DNA of 64,000 nucleotides from FEN-1073 sp963780865 (GTDB taxonomy: Bacteria; Chloroflexota; Anaerolineae; Anaerolineales; RBG-16-64-43), in the NCBI GenBank assembly GCA_963780865.1, contig CAWADT010000026.1, positions 191,880 to 255,879 on the forward strand, written 5' to 3'. The translations under genes were made by a program, and so were the position numbers. The stretch's first letter is position 1. Each line of letters begins with the position of its first letter. This document shows positions 1-9,052 of the stretch, piece after piece. The notes beneath the pieces were generated by a model. The model had not been told where the DNA came from. It saw nothing but the letters and a program-made list of their open reading frames with translations, and made no database searches.

Positions 1-41
1 CTCGAAGGAATTCCACAGGATTGATAACCAGGTTTCACTTT

Positions 42-88
42 CCCTCATCCGGCCTTCGGCCACCTTCTCTCAGCATAAGCTGGGAGAT
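42..88. repeat. Dispersed CCCTCATCCGGCC / CCTTCTCCCAGC repeat, copy 1
   Basis: The stretch starts CCCTCATCCGGCC and contains a hairpin-forming CTCAGCATAAGCTGGGAGA. The same words recur at 17740-17812 and 23295-23430, always between genes. It looks like a REP-type palindromic repeat. The remaining bases up to the aminotransferase at 214 show no other feature. Confidence 0.7.
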
Positions 89-213
89 GGACGGGATGAG
101 GGGGGCGATTATTCCATTTATTTATCTACAGTCATCGAGTAGAATGAGCTCTCCGGAGGGCATTCCCCTAAATCAATTCTCCGGACGCGGATTTTGGAGA
201 GCCATCGCAAAAA

Positions 214-1461
214 ATGATCGATCAATCTCCCACCCCGGGTTTTCGTTTCGTCCCGCGCACGGGCGTGATCTACGTCATGCACGAGGCGATGCAACTCGGG
301 TTTTCTTACGACAGCCCCGAGTGGATCAACCTCGGCCAGGGTTCGCCGGAAACCGGCGAGCTGCCGGACGCGCCGCCGCGGATCGAAACCATCCCCATCC
401 CCGCGGCCAACCGCCAGTATTCGCCGATCGAAGGCAACGACGCGCTGCGCCAGGCGGTCGCGGAGTACTACAACGCGCATTTCCGCCGGGGTAAGTCCTC
501 CCAATACACCGCCGATAACGTCAGCATTGCGAGCGGCGGGCGCATGGCGCTCACCCGGTTGGCGTCGGCGCTGGGCAACGTCAACATGGGCCACTTCATC
601 CCCGATTACACGGCCTACGCGGAACTGCTGGGGATTTTCAAGGCCTTCACGGCTATCCCGATCTTGCTGGAAGCGAGCCACGGTTATCACATCGCGGTCG
701 ACGACCTGGAGGAGGAAATCCTCGGGCGCGGCTTGAGCGCGCTGCTCGTGAGCAACCCGTGCAATCCCACCGGGCAGGTGGTGGAGGGAATGGAACTGAA
801 TTCCTGGTGCGAGCTGGCGCGCGGCTGCCGTTGTTCGCTCATCCTGGACGAGTTCTACTCGCATTACCTGTACGACGGCGAACTGGGGCGGACCGTCTCG
901 GCCGCGGCGTATGTGGAAGATGTGAACAGCGATCCGGTCATCGTCGTGGACGGCATGACCAAGAACTGGCGCTACCCGGGCTGGCGGATCAGCTGGACGC
1001 TCGCCCCGCGCGACGTGATCGACGCTATCGGCAGCGCCGGCTCGTTCCTCGACGGCGGCGCCAACCATCCGTTCCAAACGGCGGCGCTCGAATTGCTTCG
1101 GCCGGAGTTCGCCCACCGGGAGACGCTCGCCATCCAGAAGCATTTCCGCAAGAAGCGCTACTACGTGCTTGAGCGGCTCAAGCGCATGGGCATCGGCGTG
1201 GAGGTCGATCCGGCCGGCACGTTCTATGTGTGGGCCAATCTGGAAAAACTCCCCGCCCCTCTCAACGACGGAATGAATTTATTCAAGGAGGGGTTGAAGG
1301 AAAACGTGATCACGATCCCGGGAATTTTCTTCGACGTCAACCCCGACAAACGGCGCTTCCACGCGCGCTACGAACACTACAGCCGCATCAGCTTCGGGCC
1401 GGAAATGGAAAAGCTTGAACGCGGGTTGGATTCGCTCGAGCGGGTGATTGCAAAATATTGA
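214..1461 (+). CDS. PLP-dependent class I/II aminotransferase
   Basis: A fold-type I aminotransferase of 415 residues, close to the usual 390-420. Visible landmarks are the NPCNPTG motif (181-187), the cofactor aspartate in ILDEFY (D212, Y215) and the Schiff-base lysine K250 in GMTKNWRYPGWR. An Arg in the C-terminal YSRISFG stretch would bind the substrate carboxylate. Family knowledge says it moves an amino group between an amino acid and a 2-oxo acid in the cytosol; the substrate cannot be read from sequence. ATG 214 follows GGAGAG at a rather long distance. It stands alone, followed by a 340-base non-coding stretch. Confidence 0.9.
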   Translation: MIDQSPTPGFRFVPRTGVIYVMHEAMQLGFSYDSPEWINLGQGSPETGELPDAPPRIETIPIPAANRQYSPIEGNDALRQAVAEYYNAHFRRGKSSQYTADNVSIASGGRMALTRLASALGNVNMGHFIPDYTAYAELLGIFKAFTAIPILLEASHGYHIAVDDLEEEILGRGLSALLVSNPCNPTGQVVEGMELNSWCELARGCRCSLILDEFYSHYLYDGELGRTVSAAAYVEDVNSDPVIVVDGMTKNWRYPGWRISWTLAPRDVIDAIGSAGSFLDGGANHPFQTAALELLRPEFAHRETLAIQKHFRKKRYYVLERLKRMGIGVEVDPAGTFYVWANLEKLPAPLNDGMNLFKEGLKENVITIPGIFFDVNPDKRRFHARYEHYSRISFGPEMEKLERGLDSLERVIAKY

Positions 1462-1801
1462 TTAATCGTATCTGCTCAGTCCGGAAAAAGTGTACACGGA
1501 GTACCCCGATCGCACAAACCGCTGACGGGGCAGGCACAGAGAAGAGCCGATTACACGGATTTTTAAAAATAATATAATTCGGTGGGTTCGGCTTTTTTCA
1601 GTGTTTCGGTGTACCAGCAATTGAAATCGATATAAGTAAACACGAATAATCGAAAAATCGTGAATATTTTTGTTACGGTTCATCATGGTATGTTTTTAGA
1701 AGTCCGCGAACTCCCCGCCCTTTTCAGGTCTCCCCGGCCCAGCCCGCGCCGGGGCGGGCGGAGTGACATTATCTTTGGAATTGAATTGAAGGGATGCCTG
1801 G
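1462..1801. other. Non-coding stretch with repeat fragments
   Basis: No credible gene. It holds one half (GATTACACGGATTT, near 1551) of the CACGGATT repeat family found as full inverted repeats elsewhere. It also holds a 20-base word, GGGGCGGGCGGAGTGACATT at 1751-1770, that recurs exactly at 2705-2724. A weak GCCGA...TCGGC hairpin followed by T6 near 1592 could end transcription of the aminotransferase gene. Confidence 0.5.
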
Positions 1802-2455
1802 GTGAAGACCTTCGACGTTTTGGAAATAACCGGGTATTGCGGTTTGCCTGTTCCCAATTCGATGGTTCGAAGGAGCGCCGGCGCCAGGCGTTTAGCGGTG
1901 ATATTTCCCGGGCTGCGCTATAACACCAGCATGCCGGGTTGCTATTATCCCGCCTTGGCGATGCTCGCCAAGGGAGCGGACGTCCTGAATGTTAACTATG
2001 ACTATACCAATCCGGGGTTTCAGGAGTTGCCAGACAGGGAGCAATCCCGCTGGATAGCAGCGGATGCTTCCGCGGTGATCCGCGCGGGCCTGTCAGCCGG
2101 GGAGTATGAAAAAGTTACGCTCATAGGAAAATCCATCGGAACGATTGCGCTCATCCATTTGCTTGCGGCGGACCCGGCGCTCGAGAAGGCCGATTTCCTC
2201 TGGCTCACTCCGATCCTTCGCGATGAATATCTCCGCCGAGGGATGGCGGCCCGCCGGCATCACGGGCTTTTTGTGATCGGGACGGCGGATAGTCTCTATG
2301 ATGAATCCCTGCTGGCCGAAGTGGTGCAATCCACCGGCGGGGAAAGCCTGGTGCTGCCGGGGGTGGATCACGGGCTGGAGATTCCTGACGACGCGCCGGG
2401 ATCGATCCGGGCGATGGAGACGATCATCCGGAGAATCGATCAATTTGTCGCGTGA
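1802..2455 (+). CDS. Small alpha/beta-hydrolase-fold protein
   Basis: A 217-residue protein with the alpha/beta hydrolase plan: a beta strand LAVIFPGL near 40-47, a nucleophile elbow GKSIGT with Ser111, and a late GVDHGLE with His190 as the likely catalytic histidine. The acid could be the Asp in IGTADSLYDE. It is short and lacks a lid domain. The start used is GTG 1802; the strand preceding FPGLRYN is within this frame, so a later start is unlikely. No signal peptide is seen, so it is probably cytosolic. The substrate is unknown. It is flanked on both sides by repeat-bearing non-coding DNA. Confidence 0.75.
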   Translation: MKTFDVLEITGYCGLPVPNSMVRRSAGARRLAVIFPGLRYNTSMPGCYYPALAMLAKGADVLNVNYDYTNPGFQELPDREQSRWIAADASAVIRAGLSAGEYEKVTLIGKSIGTIALIHLLAADPALEKADFLWLTPILRDEYLRRGMAARRHHGLFVIGTADSLYDESLLAEVVQSTGGESLVLPGVDHGLEIPDDAPGSIRAMETIIRRIDQFVA

Positions 2456-2847
2456 GTAGAATCCGGGGACGATTCCTCCACCATAGAGTATGGACTTCCC
2501 GGTACGCCACAATCCTCTTCGAAGGAAGCGAGCTATTATCCAAAACCTTTGGATTACCCAAGGCATTCACTAAGGAAAGGTTTTTCTCTAGAATCCGAAC
2601 ACTTCGCTCCATTCGGCTCTCCCCGGATCGACCCAGCCGGCCATCGCGAAGTGCGCCTGTTCCCGTGAACTTCGGGAACGGTAAGCGGGTACGGAGCGAG
2701 GCCCGGGGCGGGCGGAGTGACATTTTTCAGAGATATCTAATCGTTGTATGATTAAGCCATCAGCAGGAAGACCGGCTTTTCCACGCGACGTGATCGGGGG
2801 AGGCGAAAAACGCCCGCCATGGCGAAGCGATTTGCCGAGGAGGAGCG
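2456..2847. other. Non-coding stretch upstream of the cupin gene
   Basis: No gene is supported. It carries the second exact copy of GGGGCGGGCGGAGTGACATT (2705-2724). A strong Shine-Dalgarno, GAGGAGGAG, lies at its end just before ATG 2848. Nothing else was recognised. Confidence 0.5.
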
Positions 2848-3207
2848 ATGAACAATTTCCCTGAGTTTATGAGGAATCCCATCAATAAAGTCCACGCGAC
2901 CTCGGATTACGTCGCCGGGTTGGAGGGCTACGTGTTCGACGGCGCGGACGGCAGCCAGATCGCCTTCTGGACCTGCCGCGACGGCGGGGTGGCCGCCGAA
3001 CACACCCATCCCTTCGACGAATATATGGTCGTGGTGCAGGGGCAGTATACGCTGTGCATGGGGAGCAAACGCTTCCCGTTGCGCGCGGGGGATGAATTCC
3101 TTGTTCCCAAGGGGGTGCCGCATTTCGGCGACCGGATCCCCGGCACGCGCACCATCCACGCCTTCGGGGGGAAACGCGCGCAGCGCGAGTCCGAGGTTAA
3201 AAGCTGA
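2848..3207 (+). CDS. Single-domain cupin protein
   Basis: A 119-residue single cupin barrel. Motif 1 is EHTHPFDEYMVVVQG, giving two His and a Glu as metal ligands, followed by G-rich strand FPLRAGDEFLVPKGVPHFG with the last His of motif 2. Small cupins bind a divalent metal and act as isomerases, dioxygenases or sensors; the function here cannot be decided. The start has a near-perfect AGGAGG. The stop is five bases before the CE7 esterase gene, so the two are very likely co-transcribed, and the cupin may act on the same carbohydrate substrate. Confidence 0.85.
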   Translation: MNNFPEFMRNPINKVHATSDYVAGLEGYVFDGADGSQIAFWTCRDGGVAAEHTHPFDEYMVVVQGQYTLCMGSKRFPLRAGDEFLVPKGVPHFGDRIPGTRTIHAFGGKRAQRESEVKS

Positions 3208-3212
3208 CGCCT

Positions 3213-4187
3213 ATGCCGCTGACCTTTGATTTCACCCTGGAAGAATGCAAAAAGTACCCGGGATCCAACCCGCGCCCGGCCGATTTTGACAAGTTTTGGG
3301 ATGCGTCGCTTGAGGAAATGCGGTCGCTCGATCCCCACCTCGAACTCCGGCCCGCGGAATTCCACGCCGCCGAAGCCGAATGCTTTGACATGTATTTCAC
3401 CGGTGTGGAGGGAGCGCGCATTCATGCCAAATTCCTGCGGCCGGCAAACAAAAAAGGTCCGCATCCCGCCTTGCTGATCTTCCACGGCTATAGTACGGAC
3501 TCGGGCGATTGGTCCGACAAGCTGGCCTATGTTTCGCAGGGGTTTTCCGTGGCGGCGTTGGATGTCCGCGGGCAGGCAGGGCCGTCGGAGGATCGCGGCA
3601 TCGTCAGCGGCAACACCCTCCACGGCCACATCATCCGCGGGCTCGACGACGCGCTGCGCGGCCATCCGCAGAAGCTGCTCTTCCGCCAGATTTTTCTCGA
3701 CACGGCGGAGCTTGCAAAAATCGTTCTGGAGATGCCGGATGTGGACCCCGCCCGCGTGGGCGCCACCGGCTGGAGCCAGGGCGGAGGGTTGACGGTGGCC
3801 TGCGCCGCGCTCGAGCCGCGCATCCGGCGGGCGGCGCCGGTGTATCCTTTCCTGAGCGATTACCTGCGGGTGTGGGAGATGGACGAGGCGAAGGACGCGT
3901 ACGTGGAAATCAAGGATTACTTCCGCCATGCGAATCCGCGGCATGAGGACGAAGCGAAAGTGTTCGAAACGCTCGGGTACATCGACATCCAGCACCTCGC
4001 CCCGCGCATCCGGGCCGACGTGCTGTGGAGCATCGGACTGATGGATCAGGTTTGCCCGCCTTCCAGCCAGTTCGCCGCATACAATAAAATCCAATCCAAG
4101 AAGCAGATGGACATCTATCCGGATTTTGTCCATGAGCACATTCCCGGCGCGAGCGACAGGATTTTTTCTTTCCTGACGGGGATGTAG
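3213..4187 (+). CDS. Acetyl xylan esterase / cephalosporin-C deacetylase family (CE7)
   Basis: A 324-residue CE7 esterase, the expected length. The N-terminal PxxFDKFWD stretch, the strand LLIFHGY, the RGQ motif in LDVRGQAG (oxyanion site of the family) and nucleophile GWSQGG (Ser188) are all present, with Asp278 in GLMDQVCPP and His307 in DFVHEHIP completing the triad. Family members remove acetyl groups from short xylo-oligosaccharides and from cephalosporin C, usually as cytosolic oligomers. No signal peptide is seen. It sits directly downstream of a cupin gene. Confidence 0.93.
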   Translation: MPLTFDFTLEECKKYPGSNPRPADFDKFWDASLEEMRSLDPHLELRPAEFHAAEAECFDMYFTGVEGARIHAKFLRPANKKGPHPALLIFHGYSTDSGDWSDKLAYVSQGFSVAALDVRGQAGPSEDRGIVSGNTLHGHIIRGLDDALRGHPQKLLFRQIFLDTAELAKIVLEMPDVDPARVGATGWSQGGGLTVACAALEPRIRRAAPVYPFLSDYLRVWEMDEAKDAYVEIKDYFRHANPRHEDEAKVFETLGYIDIQHLAPRIRADVLWSIGLMDQVCPPSSQFAAYNKIQSKKQMDIYPDFVHEHIPGASDRIFSFLTGM

Positions 4188-4242
4188 CGGGTGGTTTTCC
4201 GTCTGCGATATAATGTCCGAGTTGTAGGCGCGATTTATTTTC

Positions 4243-4296
4243 TGTAGCCGCGATCGGCGATCGCGGCTACAATCCAAGGCCGATCGCGGCTACAAT
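4243..4296. repeat. TGTAGCCGCGATCG palindrome plus half copy
   Basis: A perfect 29-base palindrome (4243-4271), arms TGTAGCCGCGATCG, followed by a half copy ending GATCGCGGCTACA near 4295. Related palindromes occur at 8833, 8910, 9447, 10028 and 10072. It lies between two + strand genes and could also work as a transcription terminator or RNA stabiliser. Confidence 0.8.
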
Positions 4297-4342
4297 TCCT
4301 AGACCAATCGCGGACAGAATCAATCCGATCAATGGAGAAGAT

Positions 4343-5335
4343 ATGGCACCCAAAAAAGTATTAGTCACCGGAGCCGGCGGGTTCATCGGCCATCATCTGG
4401 TGAAGCGGCTGAAGAAGGAAGGCTTTTGGGTTCGCGGGGTGGATATCAAAGAACCGGAATACGAGCCGTCTCCGGCGGACGAATTCGAGATCCTGGATTT
4501 GCGCCGGTGGGATAACTGCCTGCAGGCGACGCGCGGGATCGAGGAAATGTACGGTCTCGCGGCCGACATGGGCGGGATGGGATTCATCTCCAAGTTCCAT
4601 GCCCAGATCCTGCATAACAACATTCTCATCAACACCCATTCGCTCGAGGCGGCGCGCATCAACGGCATCCGCCGCTACCTGTTCAGCTCCTCGGCCTGCG
4701 TCTACCCCGAATTCAAACAGACCGACGTGCACTCGCCCGCGCTCAAGGAGGAGGATGCCTACCCGGCCCAGCCGCAAGACGCCTACGGCTGGGAAAAACT
4801 CGTCACCGAGCGGCTGTGTATGCATTACCGCGAGCAGTTCGGCATAGAAACGCACGTCGTCCGCTTCCACAACATGTTCGGACCGCTCGGGAAATGGGAG
4901 GGCGGCCGGGAGAAAGCGCCCGCCGCGCTCTCGCGCAAGGTGGCGGTGGCCAAACTCAAAGGCGAGCAGTCGATCGAGATCTGGGGCGACGGCGAACAGA
5001 CCCGCACCTTCTGCTACGTCGACGACTGCGTCGAGGGGATCCGCCGGCTGATGGACTTAGATTTCCACGGACCGGTCAACCTCGGGCAGGACCGGCTGGT
5101 GAGCATCAACGAGCTGGCGGATATGATCATGAAAATTGCCGGCGTCAAACTGGAAAAGAAGCACGTCGCAGGCGCCTTGGGCGTGCGCGGACGGAATTCC
5201 GACAACACCCTGGTGCGTAAAATGCTCCAATGGGAGCCGAAGGTAACGCTCGAGGAAGGGCTCACGCGCACCTATACCTGGATCGAAGGGCGGGTGAAGG
5301 CGCGAATGGCCGAGGGTAAGCCGGTCGAGTCGTGA
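4343..5335 (+). CDS. GDP-mannose 3,5-epimerase-like NAD-dependent epimerase
   Basis: An extended SDR of 330 residues with TGAGGFIGHH at 9-18. Three stretches match plant GDP-mannose 3,5-epimerase: SSSACVYPEFKQ (Cys119), PQDAYGWEK (Tyr148, Lys152) and GGREKAPAA (Lys191), which hold the SDR Tyr/Lys pair and the Cys/Lys acid-base pair of that enzyme. Such enzymes convert GDP-mannose to GDP-L-galactose and GDP-L-gulose by double epimerisation. In bacteria the product would feed surface polysaccharide rather than ascorbate; that is inference. The start has GGAGAAG. It is followed after 55 bases by the LTD surface protein. Confidence 0.85.
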   Translation: MAPKKVLVTGAGGFIGHHLVKRLKKEGFWVRGVDIKEPEYEPSPADEFEILDLRRWDNCLQATRGIEEMYGLAADMGGMGFISKFHAQILHNNILINTHSLEAARINGIRRYLFSSSACVYPEFKQTDVHSPALKEEDAYPAQPQDAYGWEKLVTERLCMHYREQFGIETHVVRFHNMFGPLGKWEGGREKAPAALSRKVAVAKLKGEQSIEIWGDGEQTRTFCYVDDCVEGIRRLMDLDFHGPVNLGQDRLVSINELADMIMKIAGVKLEKKHVAGALGVRGRNSDNTLVRKMLQWEPKVTLEEGLTRTYTWIEGRVKARMAEGKPVES

Positions 5336-5390
5336 TATACTGCGCGCGAACGACCCGGTAAAGAGAGCGGATCAACGAAAGGGGGAGGAT

Positions 5391-8303
5391 ATGAAGCGAG
5401 GGGGAGGATATTTTCTATTGGCGCTTGTTTTCTGTTTGCTGCTGAGCGCTTTTACCGCATCCATCCGAGCTTTGCCAAAGGAATCCGAGACGGAATCGGC
5501 CACGCCGACCGTTTCGGATTTTTTCTTGCCTACTCCGCCCGAAACGGAAACTTTGACTCCCGCCGAGACGCTATCGGCAACCGATCCGGCAGCTGAAACC
5601 CCGAGCGAGACGATCGAAACGGCGCTGATCGAAACCTTCACCGAGACGCTGCTTCCGACGCTGACCTCCACGGTTTCCGAATCGCCGACCGAAACGCCGA
5701 CGCCAACGCCGACCGAAACGCCTGCCGCCACGGCCACATCCACTTCCACCGAATTGCGGACGCCAACGCCGACAGAAACGCCTGCCGCCACGGCCACCTC
5801 CACTTCCAGCGAAACGCCCACGCCGACGCCGACCAACACTTCGACGGCGACGGCCTCTTCCGCCTGGGTGGTGATCAGCGAAGTGGCCTGGGCGGGCACG
5901 GCGGCGTCTTCCACCGACGAGTGGATCGAACTATGGAACCCGGGAGCGTCGGATATGGATCTGGCGGGTTGGATGCTCACCGACGGCGGGGATATTCGCA
6001 TCAACCTGAGCGGAACTATCGGCGCCGGCGGATTCTATCTGTTGGAACGCACCGACGATACCACCGTCGGTAACATCGCGGCCGATCAAATTTATTCGGG
6101 GGCGCTCTCGAATTCCGGCGAGTCGCTTTTCTTGTACGATCCGTCCGGAAAGATTGAGGATTCCGCCAACGGCGACGGCGGTCCGTGGCCGGCGGGAAGC
6201 GCCGCAACGTTTGCGACGATGGAGCGCACGGGGCCCGGTCCCGCCTCGGATTCTTCCTGGTGCACGAGCGACGGTGTGCACCGCAGCGGCCAGGACGCCA
6301 ATGGCAATCCGATCAACGGCACGCCGCGCCAATCCTTTTCGGGATTTTGCGCCGCGCCGACGCCCAGCCGGACGCCGACCCGGACGCCGACCGGGACCCG
6401 GACAACCTCGCCGACCCCCACCGCCACCGGATCCGAGACGGTTACCCCGACGGCGACCGCGACTCCGACGGTGACACCAACGGCGACTTTGTCGCCAACG
6501 GGGGCAAGCTATCCTCCCCAAAGCGTGATCATCAGCGAGGTGGCCTGGGCCGGCACGGCGGCTTCTTCCTCCGACGAGTGGATCGAACTGTGGAATCCCG
6601 GCTCTGCCGCGATCGACCTTGCTGGTTGGACGCTGACCGACGGCGGCGATATCCACGTCGCGCTGGGCGGAACCATCGGTGCGGGAGGATTTTTCCTCCT
6701 CGAGCGCACCAGCGATAGCACCGTGAGCGACATCCCCGCGGATCAAATCTACACCGGCAGCCTTGGCAACGGCGGTGAAATTCTCCGGCTTTCGGATCCA
6801 TCCGGCAGCCTGATCGACACGGCCAACGGCAACGGAGGGTCCTGGCCGGCGGGATCCTCCGCGCCCGTATCCCTCAGCATGGAGCGCATTTCCGACGGCG
6901 CGGAATCCGACGCCTCGTGGTGCTCCAATGACGGGCTGCATCGAAATGCCAGGGATGCGGCGGGGAATCCGATTAACGGCACACCGCGGTCCGCCTTCTC
7001 CGGTTTCTGCGGGGACGCGACGCCGACCCGCACTCCAACTCCGACCCGCACCGTGACCGGCACTCCGGTTTCCTTTCCGGGACATTCAGTGGTGATTAAT
7101 GAAGTGGCCTGGGCCGGTACGGCGGCCAGCGCCGACGACGAATGGATCGAACTTTGGAATCCCGGTTCGGAATCGACCCCCCTGGACGGGTGGGTGCTCG
7201 CGGACGGAAACGATATCGAAATTCATTTGGCGGGATCGGTCGGGCCGGGCGAATATTTTCTCCTCGAGCGCGGGGGAGACGACACGGTGAGCGATATGGC
7301 CGCGAACCAGATTTACACCGGCGCGCTCTCGAATTCCGGCGAGGAGCTGACCCTCCGGGATCCGGCCGGAAACACCATCGACCGCGCGGGCGGCGCGCGA
7401 TGGCCGGCGGGCGCCGCGTCTCCCGAGTACGCCAGCATGGAGCGCGCGACGATCGATCCGCCCGGCTGGCTGACCAACACGGGCTTCGTCACCAACGGCC
7501 GCGACGCGCGCGGCGGCCCGATCCGCGGCACGCCCGGAAGGCCCAACAGCGCGCTCTTCCCCACCCCGAGCCCGACCAAAATCCCCAGGGGAGTATTAAT
7601 CAACGAGTTTGTTCCCAAACCCGGCAGCGATTGGAACCACGACGGGAGCGTGGATTACTACGACGAATTCATCGAGCTGCTCAACACCAATTCCATCCCG
7701 ATCGATCTGGGCGGATGGATGCTCGACGATCGCTTAAACGGGGGCAGCCATCCGTACACGATCCACCCTGGAACCACGATCCATCCGAGGGAGCACCTGG
7801 TGTTCTTTCGCAGCCAGACGCATCTCGCGCTCAACGACGAGGGCGACGGAGTGTGGTTGCTGGCGCCGGACGGCCGCGCGGTGGATGGAACGCTCTACAC
7901 CCGCACGCGCTGGCCCGACAACGGCTGGGACCGCTTCCCGGACGGGGAAGGCAAACTACGGCTCGGTTTCCCGCCGACGCCGGGGGAGCCGAACCGTCTG
8001 CCGCCTGACCTGTTGATTCCGAAATCCGCGCCGCAGGTTGTGATCGCCGAGGGATGGCGTACGGTGGATTGCGCCTCCAACGCTCGACCGCTCGCGGTGG
8101 GCGGAGGATTTCTCACCACCGGCGGGGAAGAATCGGTCCGGATGGCTGAATCGTACGGATGGTTTGCGTGGTGGAATGGAGCATGCTACGCCTGGACTGC
8201 CCCGCGGATATTCTGGAGGCCGCTGGATCCCATGAAAATTCCCGAAGTGGGATCCTCGGGCTTCGGGCTGGGGTGGTGGTGGGAATCATGGTATCTGCAA
8301 TAG
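5391..8303 (+). CDS. Secreted multi-lamin-tail-domain (LTD) protein with Pro/Thr linkers and Trp-rich tail
   Basis: A 970-residue exported protein. Residues 1-28 form a signal peptide (FLLALVFCLLLSAF core). A TPTPTETP linker follows to about 158, then four LTD beta-sandwiches start near 160, 379, 567 (each opening with a V-I-x-E-V-A-W-A-G-T strand) and 735 (a diverged one). Linkers of TPT type separate repeats 1-3. The last 85 residues (from about 880) are rich in Trp and Gly, end in GWWWESWYLQ and have no domain I recognise. LTDs in bacteria occur in surface proteins and nucleases; no catalytic domain is visible here, so a structural or adhesive role is inferred. The tail is duplicated at 9098-9431. 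Strong GGGGGAGG Shine-Dalgarno. Confidence 0.88.
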   Translation: MKRGGGYFLLALVFCLLLSAFTASIRALPKESETESATPTVSDFFLPTPPETETLTPAETLSATDPAAETPSETIETALIETFTETLLPTLTSTVSESPTETPTPTPTETPAATATSTSTELRTPTPTETPAATATSTSSETPTPTPTNTSTATASSAWVVISEVAWAGTAASSTDEWIELWNPGASDMDLAGWMLTDGGDIRINLSGTIGAGGFYLLERTDDTTVGNIAADQIYSGALSNSGESLFLYDPSGKIEDSANGDGGPWPAGSAATFATMERTGPGPASDSSWCTSDGVHRSGQDANGNPINGTPRQSFSGFCAAPTPSRTPTRTPTGTRTTSPTPTATGSETVTPTATATPTVTPTATLSPTGASYPPQSVIISEVAWAGTAASSSDEWIELWNPGSAAIDLAGWTLTDGGDIHVALGGTIGAGGFFLLERTSDSTVSDIPADQIYTGSLGNGGEILRLSDPSGSLIDTANGNGGSWPAGSSAPVSLSMERISDGAESDASWCSNDGLHRNARDAAGNPINGTPRSAFSGFCGDATPTRTPTPTRTVTGTPVSFPGHSVVINEVAWAGTAASADDEWIELWNPGSESTPLDGWVLADGNDIEIHLAGSVGPGEYFLLERGGDDTVSDMAANQIYTGALSNSGEELTLRDPAGNTIDRAGGARWPAGAASPEYASMERATIDPPGWLTNTGFVTNGRDARGGPIRGTPGRPNSALFPTPSPTKIPRGVLINEFVPKPGSDWNHDGSVDYYDEFIELLNTNSIPIDLGGWMLDDRLNGGSHPYTIHPGTTIHPREHLVFFRSQTHLALNDEGDGVWLLAPDGRAVDGTLYTRTRWPDNGWDRFPDGEGKLRLGFPPTPGEPNRLPPDLLIPKSAPQVVIAEGWRTVDCASNARPLAVGGGFLTTGGEESVRMAESYGWFAWWNGACYAWTAPRIFWRPLDPMKIPEVGSSGFGLGWWWESWYLQ

Positions 8304-8436
8304 TCATCCGGGAGCGTTACAGGAATATGACATTCGACGAAAAAATCAGGACGAATTGCACTAGTACTTCTTTCCTATCCACCCCAAAATGAGGATACTC
8401 GATCGGGTATTTTCTCTTTATTTGATGGAGTTTTCG

Positions 8437-8823
8437 ATGGCGGATGTGTTGGTTGTGGACGACGATGCCGATACCTTGAAATTGGTGACGTTTATTTTAT
8501 GTCGAGCGGGCCATTCCGTTCTGCAGGTGCAGCGGGGGACCGATGTACTCACGCAGGTCGTTACGAACCATCCGGACGCCGTCATACTGGACATCATGCT
8601 CCCGGATCTCGATGGTTTTTCCATCGCCAAAAAGATCCGCGTTACGATGCCGAATCCTCCCCCGATTCTGTTCTTCACGGCGCTCGACATGCCTGAGGAT
8701 CAGGCGACCAGCCGCACCCTCGGTGACGGATACCTCGTGAAACCCGTACGCAGTAATACGCTCTTGGAGGCGGTGCGCAAGGTCCTCGAGGTGGGCGCCC
8801 AAAAGCATAGGGCGCTGAATTAA
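8437..8823 (+). CDS. Stand-alone response regulator receiver (REC) protein, copy 1
   Basis: A single receiver domain of 128 residues with no output domain. Acidic cluster DDD at 8-10, phospho-acceptor Asp52 in ILDIMLPD, the Thr of FFTA and the Lys of VKPV are all present, so it should be phosphorylatable. An upstream in-frame ATG at 8389 exists, but 8437 has a GATGGAG Shine-Dalgarno and matches the start of copy 2 (9618), so it is preferred. No histidine kinase is nearby. About two thirds of residues match copy 2. It belongs to the duplicated block LTD tail - REC - rny end. Confidence 0.9.
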   Translation: MADVLVVDDDADTLKLVTFILCRAGHSVLQVQRGTDVLTQVVTNHPDAVILDIMLPDLDGFSIAKKIRVTMPNPPPILFFTALDMPEDQATSRTLGDGYLVKPVRSNTLLEAVRKVLEVGAQKHRALN

Positions 8824-8832
8824 ATAAAATCC

Positions 8833-8862
8833 GCCGCGACCAACGGTCGCGGCTGCGTTTTG
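8833..8862 (+). terminator. Hairpin terminator after REC copy 1
   Basis: Stem GCCGCGACC / GGTCGCGGC with loop AAC, followed by TGCGTTTTGTT. It lies ten bases after the stop of the REC gene. It is also a short member of the GCCGCGA palindrome family. Confidence 0.6.
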
Positions 8863-8909
8863 TTAAGAGGAAAATCTTCGGGGCTTGCGGCGCCTTGGAG
8901 AAACTATGT

Positions 8910-8936
8910 GGACACGATCGCCGATCGCGCCCACAT
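8910..8936. repeat. Degenerate GATCGNCGATC palindrome
   Basis: GTGG-N4-GATCGCCGATC-N4-CCAC forms an imperfect palindrome related to the TGTAGCCGCGATCG family. It sits just before the truncated rny remnant. Confidence 0.5.
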
Positions 8937-8943
8937 TTTTTTC

Positions 8944-9052
8944 TTAATCCACCGCGCACGTTTCGCGGACCACGATCACCTTGATCTGCCCCGGATACCG
9001 AAAGCCTTACTCGATTCTGGCGCGCCACGTAGAGCGCCAGCCGCAACCCGAC
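8944..9052 (-). pseudogene. Remnant of a ribonuclease Y C-terminus (rny')
   Basis: On the minus strand the codons ending at TAA 8944-8946 read GFRYPGQIKVIVVRETCAVD, against GLQYPGQIKVTVIRETRAVD at the C-terminus of the intact rny (10136-11674). Nucleotide similarity continues to about 9052 but the reading frame is broken beyond the final 20 residues. This shows that a second rny end once lay here and was cut off at about 9045-9055, where the LTD-type linker sequence begins. It is the left junction marker of the tandem duplication. Confidence 0.8.

Noticed and set aside
118..1143. 341-residue minus-strand frame
   Set aside because: Antisense shadow of the aminotransferase, Arg/Val-rich, no domain.
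5372..6004. Minus-strand frame rich in Val/Ser/Gly repeats
   Set aside because: Reverse of the TPT-linker codons of the LTD protein.
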